Source of the DNA: Ctenosaura bakeri
Lineage: Eukaryota > Chordata > Lepidosauria > Squamata > Iguanidae
Direction of reading: 5' to 3'
Assembly: GCA_948474755.1 (NCBI GenBank)
Contig: CAOLHI010003119.1
Location: 1-64,000 of the forward strand
Length of the DNA stretch: 64,000 nucleotides
Shown here: positions 57,201 through 64,000 of the stretch, piece by piece
How the letters are laid out: every line of letters starts with the position of its first letter
How positions within the stretch are numbered: the first letter of the stretch is position 1
Program-made: the position numbers and the translations under genes
The notes under the pieces: generated by a model
What the model saw: only the letters and a program-made list of their open reading frames with translations
Databases searched by the model: none
Told to the model about the DNA's origin: nothing

Positions 57201-59439
57201 GTTCTTAGCCTGGAGTCTAGGGACCCCTAGGGGTCCATGACGCTCTCGCAGGGATCCATGAAAAGCTCAGAAGCTGCTCAGCTTGTCTCCTCCCCACAAT
57301 GGAGTGGTGATACAACCAGAAGGAAGCAGGCAGAACTTTCCTGAGTGGTGCTTATTTCTCCCTTTTGTCCCAGTTTGAAGACCCTTGACGGACAATTTTA
57401 TTTACATGATACATTAAATCTTGAATTAAGTCTTTGGGATCATGGCAACAAAATATATTTAATGAGGACTCCCTGGTAAGGAAAGGTTAAGAACCACTAC
57501 CCTACATAAAAGCTGGCTGACATCTTTCTGCCTCTAATCCTGAGTGACTGCGGTGATATGTTTGTATTTTTGATGTAAATTTGCCAGCAAAACACAATAA
57601 GTAAAGCTTGTTATTTCATTATGTATATATTTGTTTAGAGTATTGTACACCAAACTACTTACAAATCATTAATTTGACAGTTCCCTGTCATCAAGCTTAA
57701 AATCTAAATAAGACACAAGGAAAAAGAATGGCAGTGCTGTGGGAAGGGATTACTATATATGCCCGTATACAAGTCAACCTCTTGTATAAGTGGAGGGCAA
57801 GTTTGAATGCCAGAATTATAGATTTTGGTGTGACCTGTGGATAAATCAAAGGGACACATTCAGTTAACAAATCATTTAGACTGTACAGTAGTGATACTGG
57901 TATGGGGCAATATTGATTTAGTGGTGAAAAGCGAAAGGTTTGTTTATGGAGAACCTAAGAGAAGCACTAAGAGAACTAACCTTAGAGAAGCATTCTCTGT
58001 TCTCTCCAGCAGCCTTTTGCAATACCTGGGTGGACAGGTGGCAGAGATGGTGGTTCTTTGGTACTTCCCCGCTGCAGCAAAGTGACCTCTGTTGCTGCCA
58101 TTTTTCCGCCCAAAAACCACCAGAGACAGTACTGGAGATTGGTGTTTTTTTAAGCCTCTCTCAGGACCGATTACAGTGATGGCTTAGTCCATCTGGGATG
58201 AACCTTGCATAAAAGAAACACTGAGCCCCTCTGCAGTTGCCACCCTGGCAAAGAAGTGCCAAAGAGCCAACACCACAGTGGGGAGAATGGAGGAGACTGG
58301 GGCTTTTTTTCAGGTTCTCCTGGGACAGATAAAGGTGGGAGTTTAGTGTGCCCAGAGAGAGCATAAAAGAAGCACTGACACCTCCCCCTTTCCACCGCAA
58401 TGGGGAAATGCCAAAAAGCTTTTTTTTGAGCAGGGATTGCAAAAGGTCAGAAGCACTGCCACAGTGAAGAGAAGTACCGCATTGACTTGTGTATAAATCA
58501 GCCCAGGTTTGGGGGGTTGTTTTTTTGGCGTACATACATAGATACATACATACATACTTATTTATTTATTTATTTATTTTAACTTATACATGAGTATATA
58601 TGGTAAGGTCAGCAAATGCTGGCTGCTCTTCTCTCTCTAGAGGCCAGAGCAGCGGCAGTTAGAAGATGGAGGGCTGGCCTTTCACAGCAGCCACTGGGGC
58701 CCAGGCATGATGGACCGTTGCCTGACTGCTCTTCTATTTATGGCCCCTCCCTGGAAAGAGAGACTGACATGTCCAATTCTGGTTCTGCAAACCTTGACAG
58801 ATGATCGTGGAGGGCTAGGCTGTTCCTTGAATGCACACAAACACACACATTTGTTTTAGCCATTCTTAAACCCCGTGGACTTCCCAGTTTTTTGCTCCAT
58901 AAATGGATTGGCTTGGGGGCTTCCTTTTAATTCTTTTGTGCTTTTTCATTTCACCTTCAGTGTCCAATGTGGGGCCCATCATCTTTGGTGTCTTTGTGGT
59001 TTTTGGTGTTGTCGTCCTGGCAGCTCAGCTTGTTCTGATTGCTGTGCATAAGAGTGAGTACATTCTCATTACATTTAGTTGTGGGAAGGAGGCATTTTGT
59101 GGTTGCTGGGATGGTAATTTTCCTGTTGAGGATCTCTCCCTTGAGGGGGAGGTTCTGCTTAGACAACAACTTGGAGGCATGGGCTACGTTGTTTCCCTTC
59201 GTGAGCGTGAGTCTCATCTTGCCTGAGGAAGCTTTCTTGTCTCTACTAATGTCTTTTCCTGGAGAGCCTGGAAGACCTCCGTCCCTGTGGTTGGCAGGGA
59301 AGAAATGGGAGAAACATCTTGGAGGAGGATGTGTGGTCTTCTTTAGGGAATGAGATTGTTTTGATCTCTGAGAGTTAGCTCTAACTCCCCGATTCTGTCT
59401 CTGCAGAAAAACATCAAAATGGCCACAAAGCAGCTTCAA
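40792..59439 (+). CDS. MHC class I heavy chain, gene 2 (exons 1-6, 3' end outside window)
   Basis: This is a second class I heavy chain, paralogous to the gene at 11270. Exons: 40792-40858, 48607-48882, 52337-52612, 56739-57023, 58961-59053 and 59407-59439. All are GT-AG and phase 1, and five of the six have the same length as in gene 1. There is no internal stop in the 1030 coding bases. Landmarks are SVGYVDDQQF, YYNQSRG, GCELGKDG, ICIEWLQKYL, CRVDGFYP and YKCHVDHDG. Extra N-glycosylation sequons appear at the alpha1 start (NSS) and in alpha3 (NES). In gene 1 the next exon is 5 kb beyond exon 6, and the same spacing here falls outside the window. I find no exon-7-like sequence up to 64000. 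The promoter keeps kappa-B-like and SXY-like motifs, favouring an inducible, classical-like gene (inference). Confidence 0.92.
41038..41280. repeat. Palindromic MITE-like elements, copies 10a and 10b (one truncated by the other)
   Basis: A left arm starting GGCCGTTTCCGCAGTGGACT is cut off at CCTATGGAATCCTGG. A second element then begins at 41102 with GGGCCATTTCCACACTACAC and continues through a GAGAGCTCTTTGGCC centre into a degraded right arm near 41280. It lies in gene 2 intron 1. Confidence 0.65.
41402..41571. repeat. Palindromic MITE-like element, copy 11
   Basis: Arms CTTTCGCACGAGACTGTTAT and GGCTAGTGCAGAAATGGCC enclose the usual ACATCCTATGGAATCC arms. Gene 2 intron 1. Confidence 0.7.
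41815..42005 (+). repeat. Interspersed repeat family Y, copy in gene 2 intron 1
   Basis: GCTAATTGCCCCCAACAAGC, GTACTCATTTTACTGATCTG and GGATGGAAGGCTGAGTCAAC match the copy at 19190. Because its position relative to exons differs, it is an independent insertion. Confidence 0.6.
43805..44110 (+). mobile_element. Bov-B (RTE) LINE fragment, endonuclease end
   Basis: The plus strand reads RTRAGVDYGTDRELLISKIR near 44020-44085, like the end of the RTE endonuclease domain. It lies in gene 2 intron 1 close to the point where alignment with gene 1 is lost. Confidence 0.6.
45160..45245 (+). repeat. (ATT)n(ATC)n compound microsatellite
   Basis: About 17 ATT units run directly into about 11 ATC units in gene 2 intron 1. 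Long frames encoding runs of Ile, Leu or Met across it are artefacts of the repeat. Confidence 0.95.
46500..48220. other. Gene 2 intron 1 segment without counterpart in gene 1
   Basis: Alignment with gene 1 intron 1 is clear to about 46490 and returns only just before exon 2. The inserted stretch has no coding similarity that I recognise. It may be an old LTR or DNA element. Confidence 0.4.
48607..48882 (+). CDS. Gene 2 exon 2, alpha1 domain
   Basis: This 276-base exon encodes GNSSHSLRYL, VPQFFSVGYVDDQQF, LPKVPWI, YWEW and LRYYNQSRG. Tyr7, Tyr59 and Tyr84 equivalents are kept. The first residues add an NSS sequon not seen in gene 1. The segment after YWEW, the alpha1 helix facing the peptide, is the most different from gene 1, as expected for a groove domain. 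Acceptor TTTTCCAG, donor GTAAGT. Confidence 0.93.
49400..50479. other. Gene 2 intron 2, no gene seen
   Basis: The first part of intron 2 (48900-49380) aligns with gene 1 at 20395-20900; beyond that there is no match. AATAAAG near 50209 follows retroelement-like text, but no element could be named. Confidence 0.35.
50480..50679. repeat. Palindromic MITE-like element, copy 12
   Basis: Arms ATCATTTCCACCCTACACTG and ATAGTGCAGAAATGGCCA surround a GCTAAAGAGCTCTCTGGCTG centre. Gene 2 intron 2. Confidence 0.72.
50680..52200. other. Gene 2 intron 2, right part, no gene seen
   Basis: No known repeat was recognised. Gene 1 has DIRS-derived sequence in the corresponding place, so this is probably nearer to the pre-insertion intron. 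Confidence 0.35.
52337..52612 (+). CDS. Gene 2 exon 3, alpha2 domain
   Basis: This 276-base exon encodes GFHTLQHMVGCELGKDG, TLTWTAAD, ITKRKWDAN, YLEEICIEWLQKYLDYGKE. Both cysteines and the Thr143, Lys146, Trp147, Tyr159 and Tyr171 equivalents are present. The residue matching Tyr99 is Val (HMVGC), which changes the floor of the groove. The acceptor GTCTCTTTTAG shows the ancestral type of flank that gene 1 has lost. Confidence 0.93.
54411..56504 (+). mobile_element. Third DIRS-type element, internally deleted, in gene 2 intron 3
   Basis: The left end TTCTTCGCCATCTCTGTGCC with GTTTTAGCACCTGCAC and the right end CAGGCACTAAAACACATATG with GGCACAGATGACCACTCAAC are inverted copies related to the ends of the 4356 element. 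Between them are gag-like residues near 54800, a jump to the recombinase C-terminus (KWVTQTIQLACNLAKQ near 55170) and the internal hairpin region near 55460-56280. Gene 1 intron 3 has the matching site without the element near 25970. Confidence 0.75.
55519..56258. mobile_element. Non-autonomous hAT-like element inside the third DIRS
   Basis: The 740-base element has perfect 10-base inverted ends, CAGTGATGTA and TACATCACTG. The flanks GTTTTTTG and GTTTTTCA look like an imperfect 8-base target duplication. Its ends carry many repeats of the AAGTCTCAAGTC / GACTCGAGTC type. It also contains a direct repeat (about 55815-55880 and 55960-56022). It interrupts the DIRS internal hairpin. Confidence 0.72.
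56739..57023 (+). CDS. Gene 2 exon 4, alpha3 Ig-like domain
   Basis: This 285-base exon encodes EPPKVKVMRK, ETLTCRVDGFYPKKI, the QDT triplet of the CD8 loop, DGTYYTWLSI, YKCHVDHDG and LAWEEP. Both Ig cysteines are present. NNES adds a possible glycosylation site near the N-terminus of the domain. It is the exon most alike between the two genes, which fits selection on alpha3 or gene conversion. Confidence 0.94.
57195..57500. mobile_element. hAT-like short element
   Basis: GGTGGTTCTTAGCCTGGAG at the left and GGTTAAGAACCACTA at the right are inverted, the end type of many hAT-Charlie elements. The interior has TAGGGGTCCATGACG. It is found in gene 2 intron 4 and not in gene 1. Confidence 0.6.
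57750..58606. mobile_element. DNA element with 25-base terminal inverted repeats
   Basis: The left end TTACTATATATGCCCGTATA and the right end (reverse complement TTACCATATATACTCATGTA) match over 25 bases with a few changes. The element is 857 bases and has no convincing coding region. Gene 1 intron 4 has the uninterrupted site near 26780, followed by the same GTGCTGGCTGCT context. Confidence 0.7.
58961..59053 (+). CDS. Gene 2 exon 5, transmembrane segment
   Basis: This 93-base exon encodes VSNVGPIIFGVFVVF, then GVVVLAAQLVLIAVHK, a valine-rich hydrophobic helix with one glutamine inside. It is flanked by CACCTTCAG and GTGAGT. It is five codons longer than the gene 1 exon and shares mainly the first residues with it, although the flanking intron ends are clearly related. 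Confidence 0.86.
59407..59439 (+). CDS. Gene 2 exon 6, cytoplasmic tail part 1
   Basis: This 33-base exon encodes KKHQNGHKAAS with a basic start just inside the membrane. It aligns residue for residue with RKHQDGYRAAS of gene 1, and the preceding intron (about 350 bases) also aligns. Acceptor CTCTGCAG, donor GTAAGT. The rest of the tail is not in the window. Confidence 0.85.
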
Positions 59440-60397
59440 GTAAGTAATGTGTCCCTTTTTGCATTTTTTACTCCAGTGTGGGTCAGGCTGGAGCAGAAAT
59501 GAGGATCCAGGTGAATTAGTTGTGACATGGATGCCTATCTCTCCAGTTGTCAGACTGTCCTTGAAGTTGCAGAGGAATCGCTGCCCTTTAACTTAGCTGT
59601 CCAGCACCTTCCACAGACAACTCATAATGTAGAAAATGTAGGTCCATACATTTTTTTCCAGTCCGTCTACACCTTCCTAATGGAGATCCCAAAGAGAGCC
59701 ATCTGGCCCCAGAAGTCAAGTGCAGAGGGGGCCAGGCTGAGAGATGGAAGTATCATTTTATTTGTTTGATAAATAGGTTTATATGGCACCTTTCAGCATA
59801 TATCATTTGAGGGCAACACAGAAGCAATGGGGAGATGAGAGGGAGGCCCCATTCTCAGGCTCCTGAAGTGGGGAGCAGGTCATCTCAAGGGAATGCCCTT
59901 CTTTTGAAGTCCCCACATCACTCTTGATTGCAGGTTCCATTCAAATCTGAGGATTTGTTGCCTAGATACAAAGGAAGCAGCTGCACCAGAAATTCTGGAA
60001 GAATAGCCTTTCTTTGAAATTTTTCCTGGCCTCATCTTCTCAGTTCTGGGCTGCTGCCTCCTCTCTGTGTCTCAGGGGAGATAATTTTTTGTCTCTTCCT
60101 TACAATACTAGAATTCAGGGTCATGCCATGAAATCTATGGGCTATAGAATGGGATATCTAAAAGAAATGTAAAACCTTAGATTAAAAGGAAGTATTTCTT
60201 AACATGTATTTATAGCATTTATTGGAACAAAATGGCCAGCAGCACCCTTGAATGATTTTGAAGTGGAATAGACAGCTTGGTAACAAATAAGTCTTACCAC
60301 TGATCATTATTCATAATGGCTTATTTGGCACAATGGCTTAATTGGAACTTCCATGTTTGATGGCTGTGTGTGTGTGTGTGTTTGTGTATGTATGTGT

Positions 60398-60600
60398 GTA
60401 TGTTCCTTCAAGTCACCTGTTGGCTTATGGTGATCCCATGAATTTTATAGGATTTTCTTAAGCAAGGCATACTCAAAGATGTTTTATGCCAGTTCCTTGC
60501 TCTGAATTATAGCCTGCACCACGGGGTATCTGTTGAAGCACTAACCAGGACTCAGCCTGCTTAGCTGTCAAGATCAGACAGGATCTGGTTTGCTGGATTA
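60398..60600 (-). repeat. 5S rRNA-derived SINE in gene 2 intron 6
   Basis: Plus-strand motifs are CCTTCAAGTCACCTGTTGGC (tail), TATAGCCTGCACCACGGGGT and AAGATCAGACAGGATCTGG (5S head). The flanks before and after align with gene 1 around 28395-28606, so the insertion is older than the duplication. Confidence 0.72.
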
Positions 60601-60959
60601 AGGTGTTGTTAGCAGATCCTTTGAAGATCCTTTGAAGAGCCATCCACAGCAATAGCATTAGATCACCAAACAAATAAAAACACATCAGCAACTGCCAGCA
60701 GAGCACGCTTAATTAGAAGTACAGTAGTCTTGAGAAGCCTTGGTAGAATTCAAGTGGTTTACATTGAAAACAGCTACAGGTCAGGTCTGAAAAATGTCTG
60801 AGCTCCTACGTGTTCTGAAAATATGTGTATGTAAAGGAGGGATGGTCAAAGTATGGCTCACTGGCCACATATGGCTCTTGAGGACCATTTTATACAGCCC
60901 AAGAGTTAAAAAAACCTATTTTTTTTTACTCCAGAATGCTTCCACATACACTCTAGAAA

Positions 60960-61720
60960 ATACATTGCTAGTTTGTCCATTTCAGCTGAATCAATCAATT
61001 TCAGCAAACAAGGGTTGTTGATTGGAATTATGATACTTTTCCATTTCTGTGGATACATTCATCTTGCTGCTCTGATCATATATTATAGTAATCTTCCATA
61101 TCTCTTCTTCATTTGTTTATCCAACAATCCCAATAAATATAGTTCAGGTTTCAATTGCATATTAACCTTCAGTATCTTCTGTACCAGGCTATGTATTGGT
61201 CTCCAAAATTCTTTAACTTTCTCACAACACCACATGTGCTAAAATGTTCCAACTTGTTTCTTGTATTTCCAACATACATTAGAAATGTCTTGATCTATTT
61301 TGGACAATTTTTGTGGAGTCAAATACCAATGGTACCTCATTTAATAAAAATTGTCCTTAAGATCATAACGTAAAATAAATTTAACTGAAAGATCAGTTTT
61401 AAATCTTTCAAATATTTGTCTGTAAGAATACCACTGAAAATTGTAACCCTGCATCAGTAATTCCTCATTTATTTAATTCTGTTTTGTTTTTAATCAAATT
61501 CCAAAAGATCATGGTTAGTTACCCACTTTTCCTTTGCTCTTGTTTCTTTCCTATAAAAAGTTTATTTCATTGAGACCCAAAAGAGATCTTAGGGCATAAT
61601 CTTGCTTCATATTTGTTCCATATTCTTAACAAGACACATCTTACAAAAGGATTATTAAAATCTGCATTCACTTTAAATAAGTGTGCTATTCAAATATCAC
61701 TTCATGCCCCTCTAAATCCA
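60960..61720 (-). mobile_element. L1-like LINE, ORF2 C-terminal fragment (antisense)
   Basis: The minus strand encodes WCCEKVKEFWRPIHSLVQ and ELYLLGLLDKQMKKRYGRLL, typical of the C-terminal region of L1 ORF2 in reptiles. It has frameshifts toward 61700. It lies in gene 2 intron 6, just where similarity to gene 1 stops. Confidence 0.62.
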
Positions 61721-61787
61721 GTGATCTCTTATTAGTCAACACATTCCAATCTTTCAACCAAACCAAACAACACATGGAAAAATACAT

Positions 61788-63430
61788 TCTTCTTTGTGGT
61801 CTCCCGACTCAAACAAATGGATCATGGCCTTGTTACCTACTGTCTTTCTGGTATAATCTTTGGTCTTTGGATTACAGCTTCTGATTCTGGCTTTGCATTT
61901 TGGCAAATCTGCAGTTTAGATGATCTTTCCTTCTTGCCTCACAAAGTAGGTATGGTAGCGGTATTGTGGGTTTTGTGAGTTGCCTGGACTCCATCATTAT
62001 ATGTGCCCCCAACAGCCTTTTTCAAGAGCTGCTCTTCTTCTGGAGGCAAAATACCAGACAAGGACAATCATTCTAAGTGCCTCCTTTGTCTTGGAGAAGA
62101 ACACAATGTCTCTACAACGTTGGATCTTGTCCCCATTGCCAGGTCTTTACTCTGCAGATCAGGTGAAATTGTGCTGCCAAACTGAAAGTGCTTCTCTGGT
62201 GAAAAGCCTTAAGTGCCTTGGACATGGCTGTGGAGAGTAAAGTCTTACATGGGGCTTCTGTGAGAGTATCCCAGTCTTGGCATTCAGTGCCATGAGCTCA
62301 GTCTATACCACTGATGTCAATTTCCTTGTCTCGGTCCACTACAACGTGCTCTGCTGAAACCTCCTCAGCAACTCCTCAGCATCATGAATTGTCCCACTTT
62401 GAAGCTGGCTTCAGTCAGACCTACTACCTTGCCTGTACCAAGGGCATTACTTGAGGTCATGGCCAAAAGAGATTCTGGCCATCAGTGGGAGAGGAGTTGA
62501 GTTCCAGTAACATCCGGAAGGTCTCTGGCAGTCCATACTGCTTAAAGTGCTCATGAGAAGCCCCAGCAGAAGAAGTTGAAAGATGTTCAGTCTCAACACC
62601 TCTCTCAAGGGTCCTCCGGGCAGATGGCGTTAACCAGTTCTAGAAACCCAGGTCTCTACACTGATAGTGGTTGATCTGCACCCATCTTCTGCTCACAGGG
62701 ACCTGACACTGAGTGCAATGTCTCTGTCCCTGGTATGTTCACTGAGACCTGTGCCTTAACCTGGTCCGCAAATGGTACACGTGGCCTTCGATAGTGAGAT
62801 AGTGGATTCATTGCTGCCTGCATAGGAATGTACCTTCCCAGTGGATTGAAGACTCAACTGACACCGTCTGCTTTGGTACTGTCTCATTTGGTACAGACTT
62901 CCAAGGTACCTCTGTGGAGTAGGCCTCACCAGCTGCTACACTGCACAGGGAGCACTGGGCTTCATCTTCCTCTTCAATGTCCAAGTCAGGGGCATGTCCT
63001 CAGTACTGTCAAAGCCCTGGGTGCTTCAACTTTCAAATTATAGCTACAGAAACCACTATAGGGGCCACAAAGCCAGACTGTATAAACACTGCTCATTGCA
63101 ACTGCTGTGTAATGAGCACAGATGTCCATTTTTGGGTGGGATTCAGAGGCAAATCTCTGTTCCTTTGTACACCATCCAAAACCTCCTTTCCAGGCAGCTG
63201 TCAAGCCTTGAGGGGCCACTACTGCTGCTGTTTGCTCTGAGATAGAAAGAGAGGAGTTGGTAGAGGAAGAAGCAGCTCGTCTGAGCTGCAAGGGAAAGGG
63301 AAAGGACCATGTGCTCCATCTGAAAGAGTAGTCTCTTCCCCTAGCCCAGAGCAACCGCTTCATCCTTCTCTGAAGCATTGGGCCAGAAAGCATCCATTTC
63401 AGCAGTCTTGCTGAGCCCAACATCTACTAG
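61788..63430 (+). mobile_element. Fourth DIRS-like fragment (left end and gag-like region)
   Basis: It opens with TTCTTCTTTGTGGTCTCCCG, similar to the DIRS left end at 4356. GGKIPDKDNHSKCLLCLGEE near 62045 is a cysteine/histidine pattern matching the gag knuckle region of these elements, and a stop soon follows. The rest is decayed and no reverse transcriptase or recombinase block was recognised. The right limit is approximate. Confidence 0.5.
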
Positions 63431-64000
63431 GTAGCAGGAGGACATGGGAGTGCATGGAGCATTACACTTTGCATACTTGATATGGAATCCCTGCCATTGT
63501 TTGTATTCAATACACACATCTTAATTATAGCCACCCTCATCTCAGTGGAGGCATTCAAACATGTGCACGTGAGTGTGTGAAGATAGATGGGAATGTCTAA
63601 GCTGTTGCCTACAACTGCTTTTTGGTAATGGGTTCTTCTACAATAGTTTAATAAAAATTAAGTAATTATTAATATTAATTAACAAATATTAAAATGAAAA
63701 ATAAAATGTTAATTTACTAAATGTATTAATAAATTTAAAAAATCCATTCTGCTTTTGTTCAACTAAAAGCTTTTTAATTGACACATGTGACTAATCAAGT
63801 AAACACTATCAATATAAAACACTGAGAGTAATTCCTCCATTTCTGGATTGCAGGTCTTGCCGCCACCTCCCAGTCCCCAGTAACGGACAACAATTGGTCG
63901 GGAAATAACCTTCCACCATGGTGTGGTTCTGAGCATCCCTGGTATTTGGACTTTATGCCTGAGTGACCATCTTCTCATTTGTAGCTTTAGTTGTTTTAAC
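63431..64000. other. Right edge of window, no gene seen
   Basis: AT-rich sequence with TTAATTAA-type runs, then about 170 bases of mixed composition. No exon 7 of gene 2 was found. Confidence 0.35.

Noticed and set aside
62986..63423. Minus-strand frame of 145 codons near the right edge
   Set aside because: It is antisense to the DIRS-like fragment and has no recognisable motif.

Overview
The window is vertebrate nuclear DNA, very probably from a squamate reptile (a lizard). Its repeats point there: Sauria-type SINEs with a Bov-B-like tail, SINEs headed by a 5S rRNA-derived segment, Bov-B, CR1 and L1 LINE fragments, several DIRS-type tyrosine-recombinase retrotransposons, and many short palindromic DNA elements. 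No species can be named from sequence alone. Almost all long open reading frames are repeat debris or chance frames. The only host genes I can support are two MHC class I heavy-chain genes, both on the plus strand.

Layout. 1-11000: repeats only. They include a full-length but decayed DIRS element (about 4356-10236) that split an older repeat copy, and a cluster of palindromic elements next to the first class I promoter. 11050-33085: class I gene 1, eight exons, all phase-1 joins, complete from start codon to a plausible stop. 33086-40500: intergenic repeats (L1-like 5' part, SINEs with nested insertions, a possible retroviral LTR, a pogo/Tigger-like element, palindromic elements). 40520-59439: class I gene 2, exons 1-6; the last cytoplasmic exons should lie past the right edge. 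59440-64000: intron 6 of gene 2 with a 5S-type SINE, an antisense L1 3' end and a DIRS gag-like fragment.

The genes are a tandem duplication: exon 1 starts are 29.5 kb apart, exons 1-4 and 6 have identical lengths, and introns share blocks and some insertions. Both proteins keep the class I plan: signal peptide, alpha1 and alpha2 groove domains, Ig-like alpha3, membrane helix, short tail. They differ at groove positions and in the membrane exon.

Two differences look functional. The gene 2 promoter has two kappa-B-like sites ahead of the SXY-like module, while gene 1 has a palindromic element and unrelated bases there. In gene 1, a DIRS terminus runs up to the acceptor of the alpha2 exon and appears to supply its pyrimidine tract. 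The younger insertions (a DIRS with a hAT inside it, and an 857-base terminal-inverted-repeat element) sit in gene 2, with recognisable empty sites in gene 1, which orders events around the duplication.
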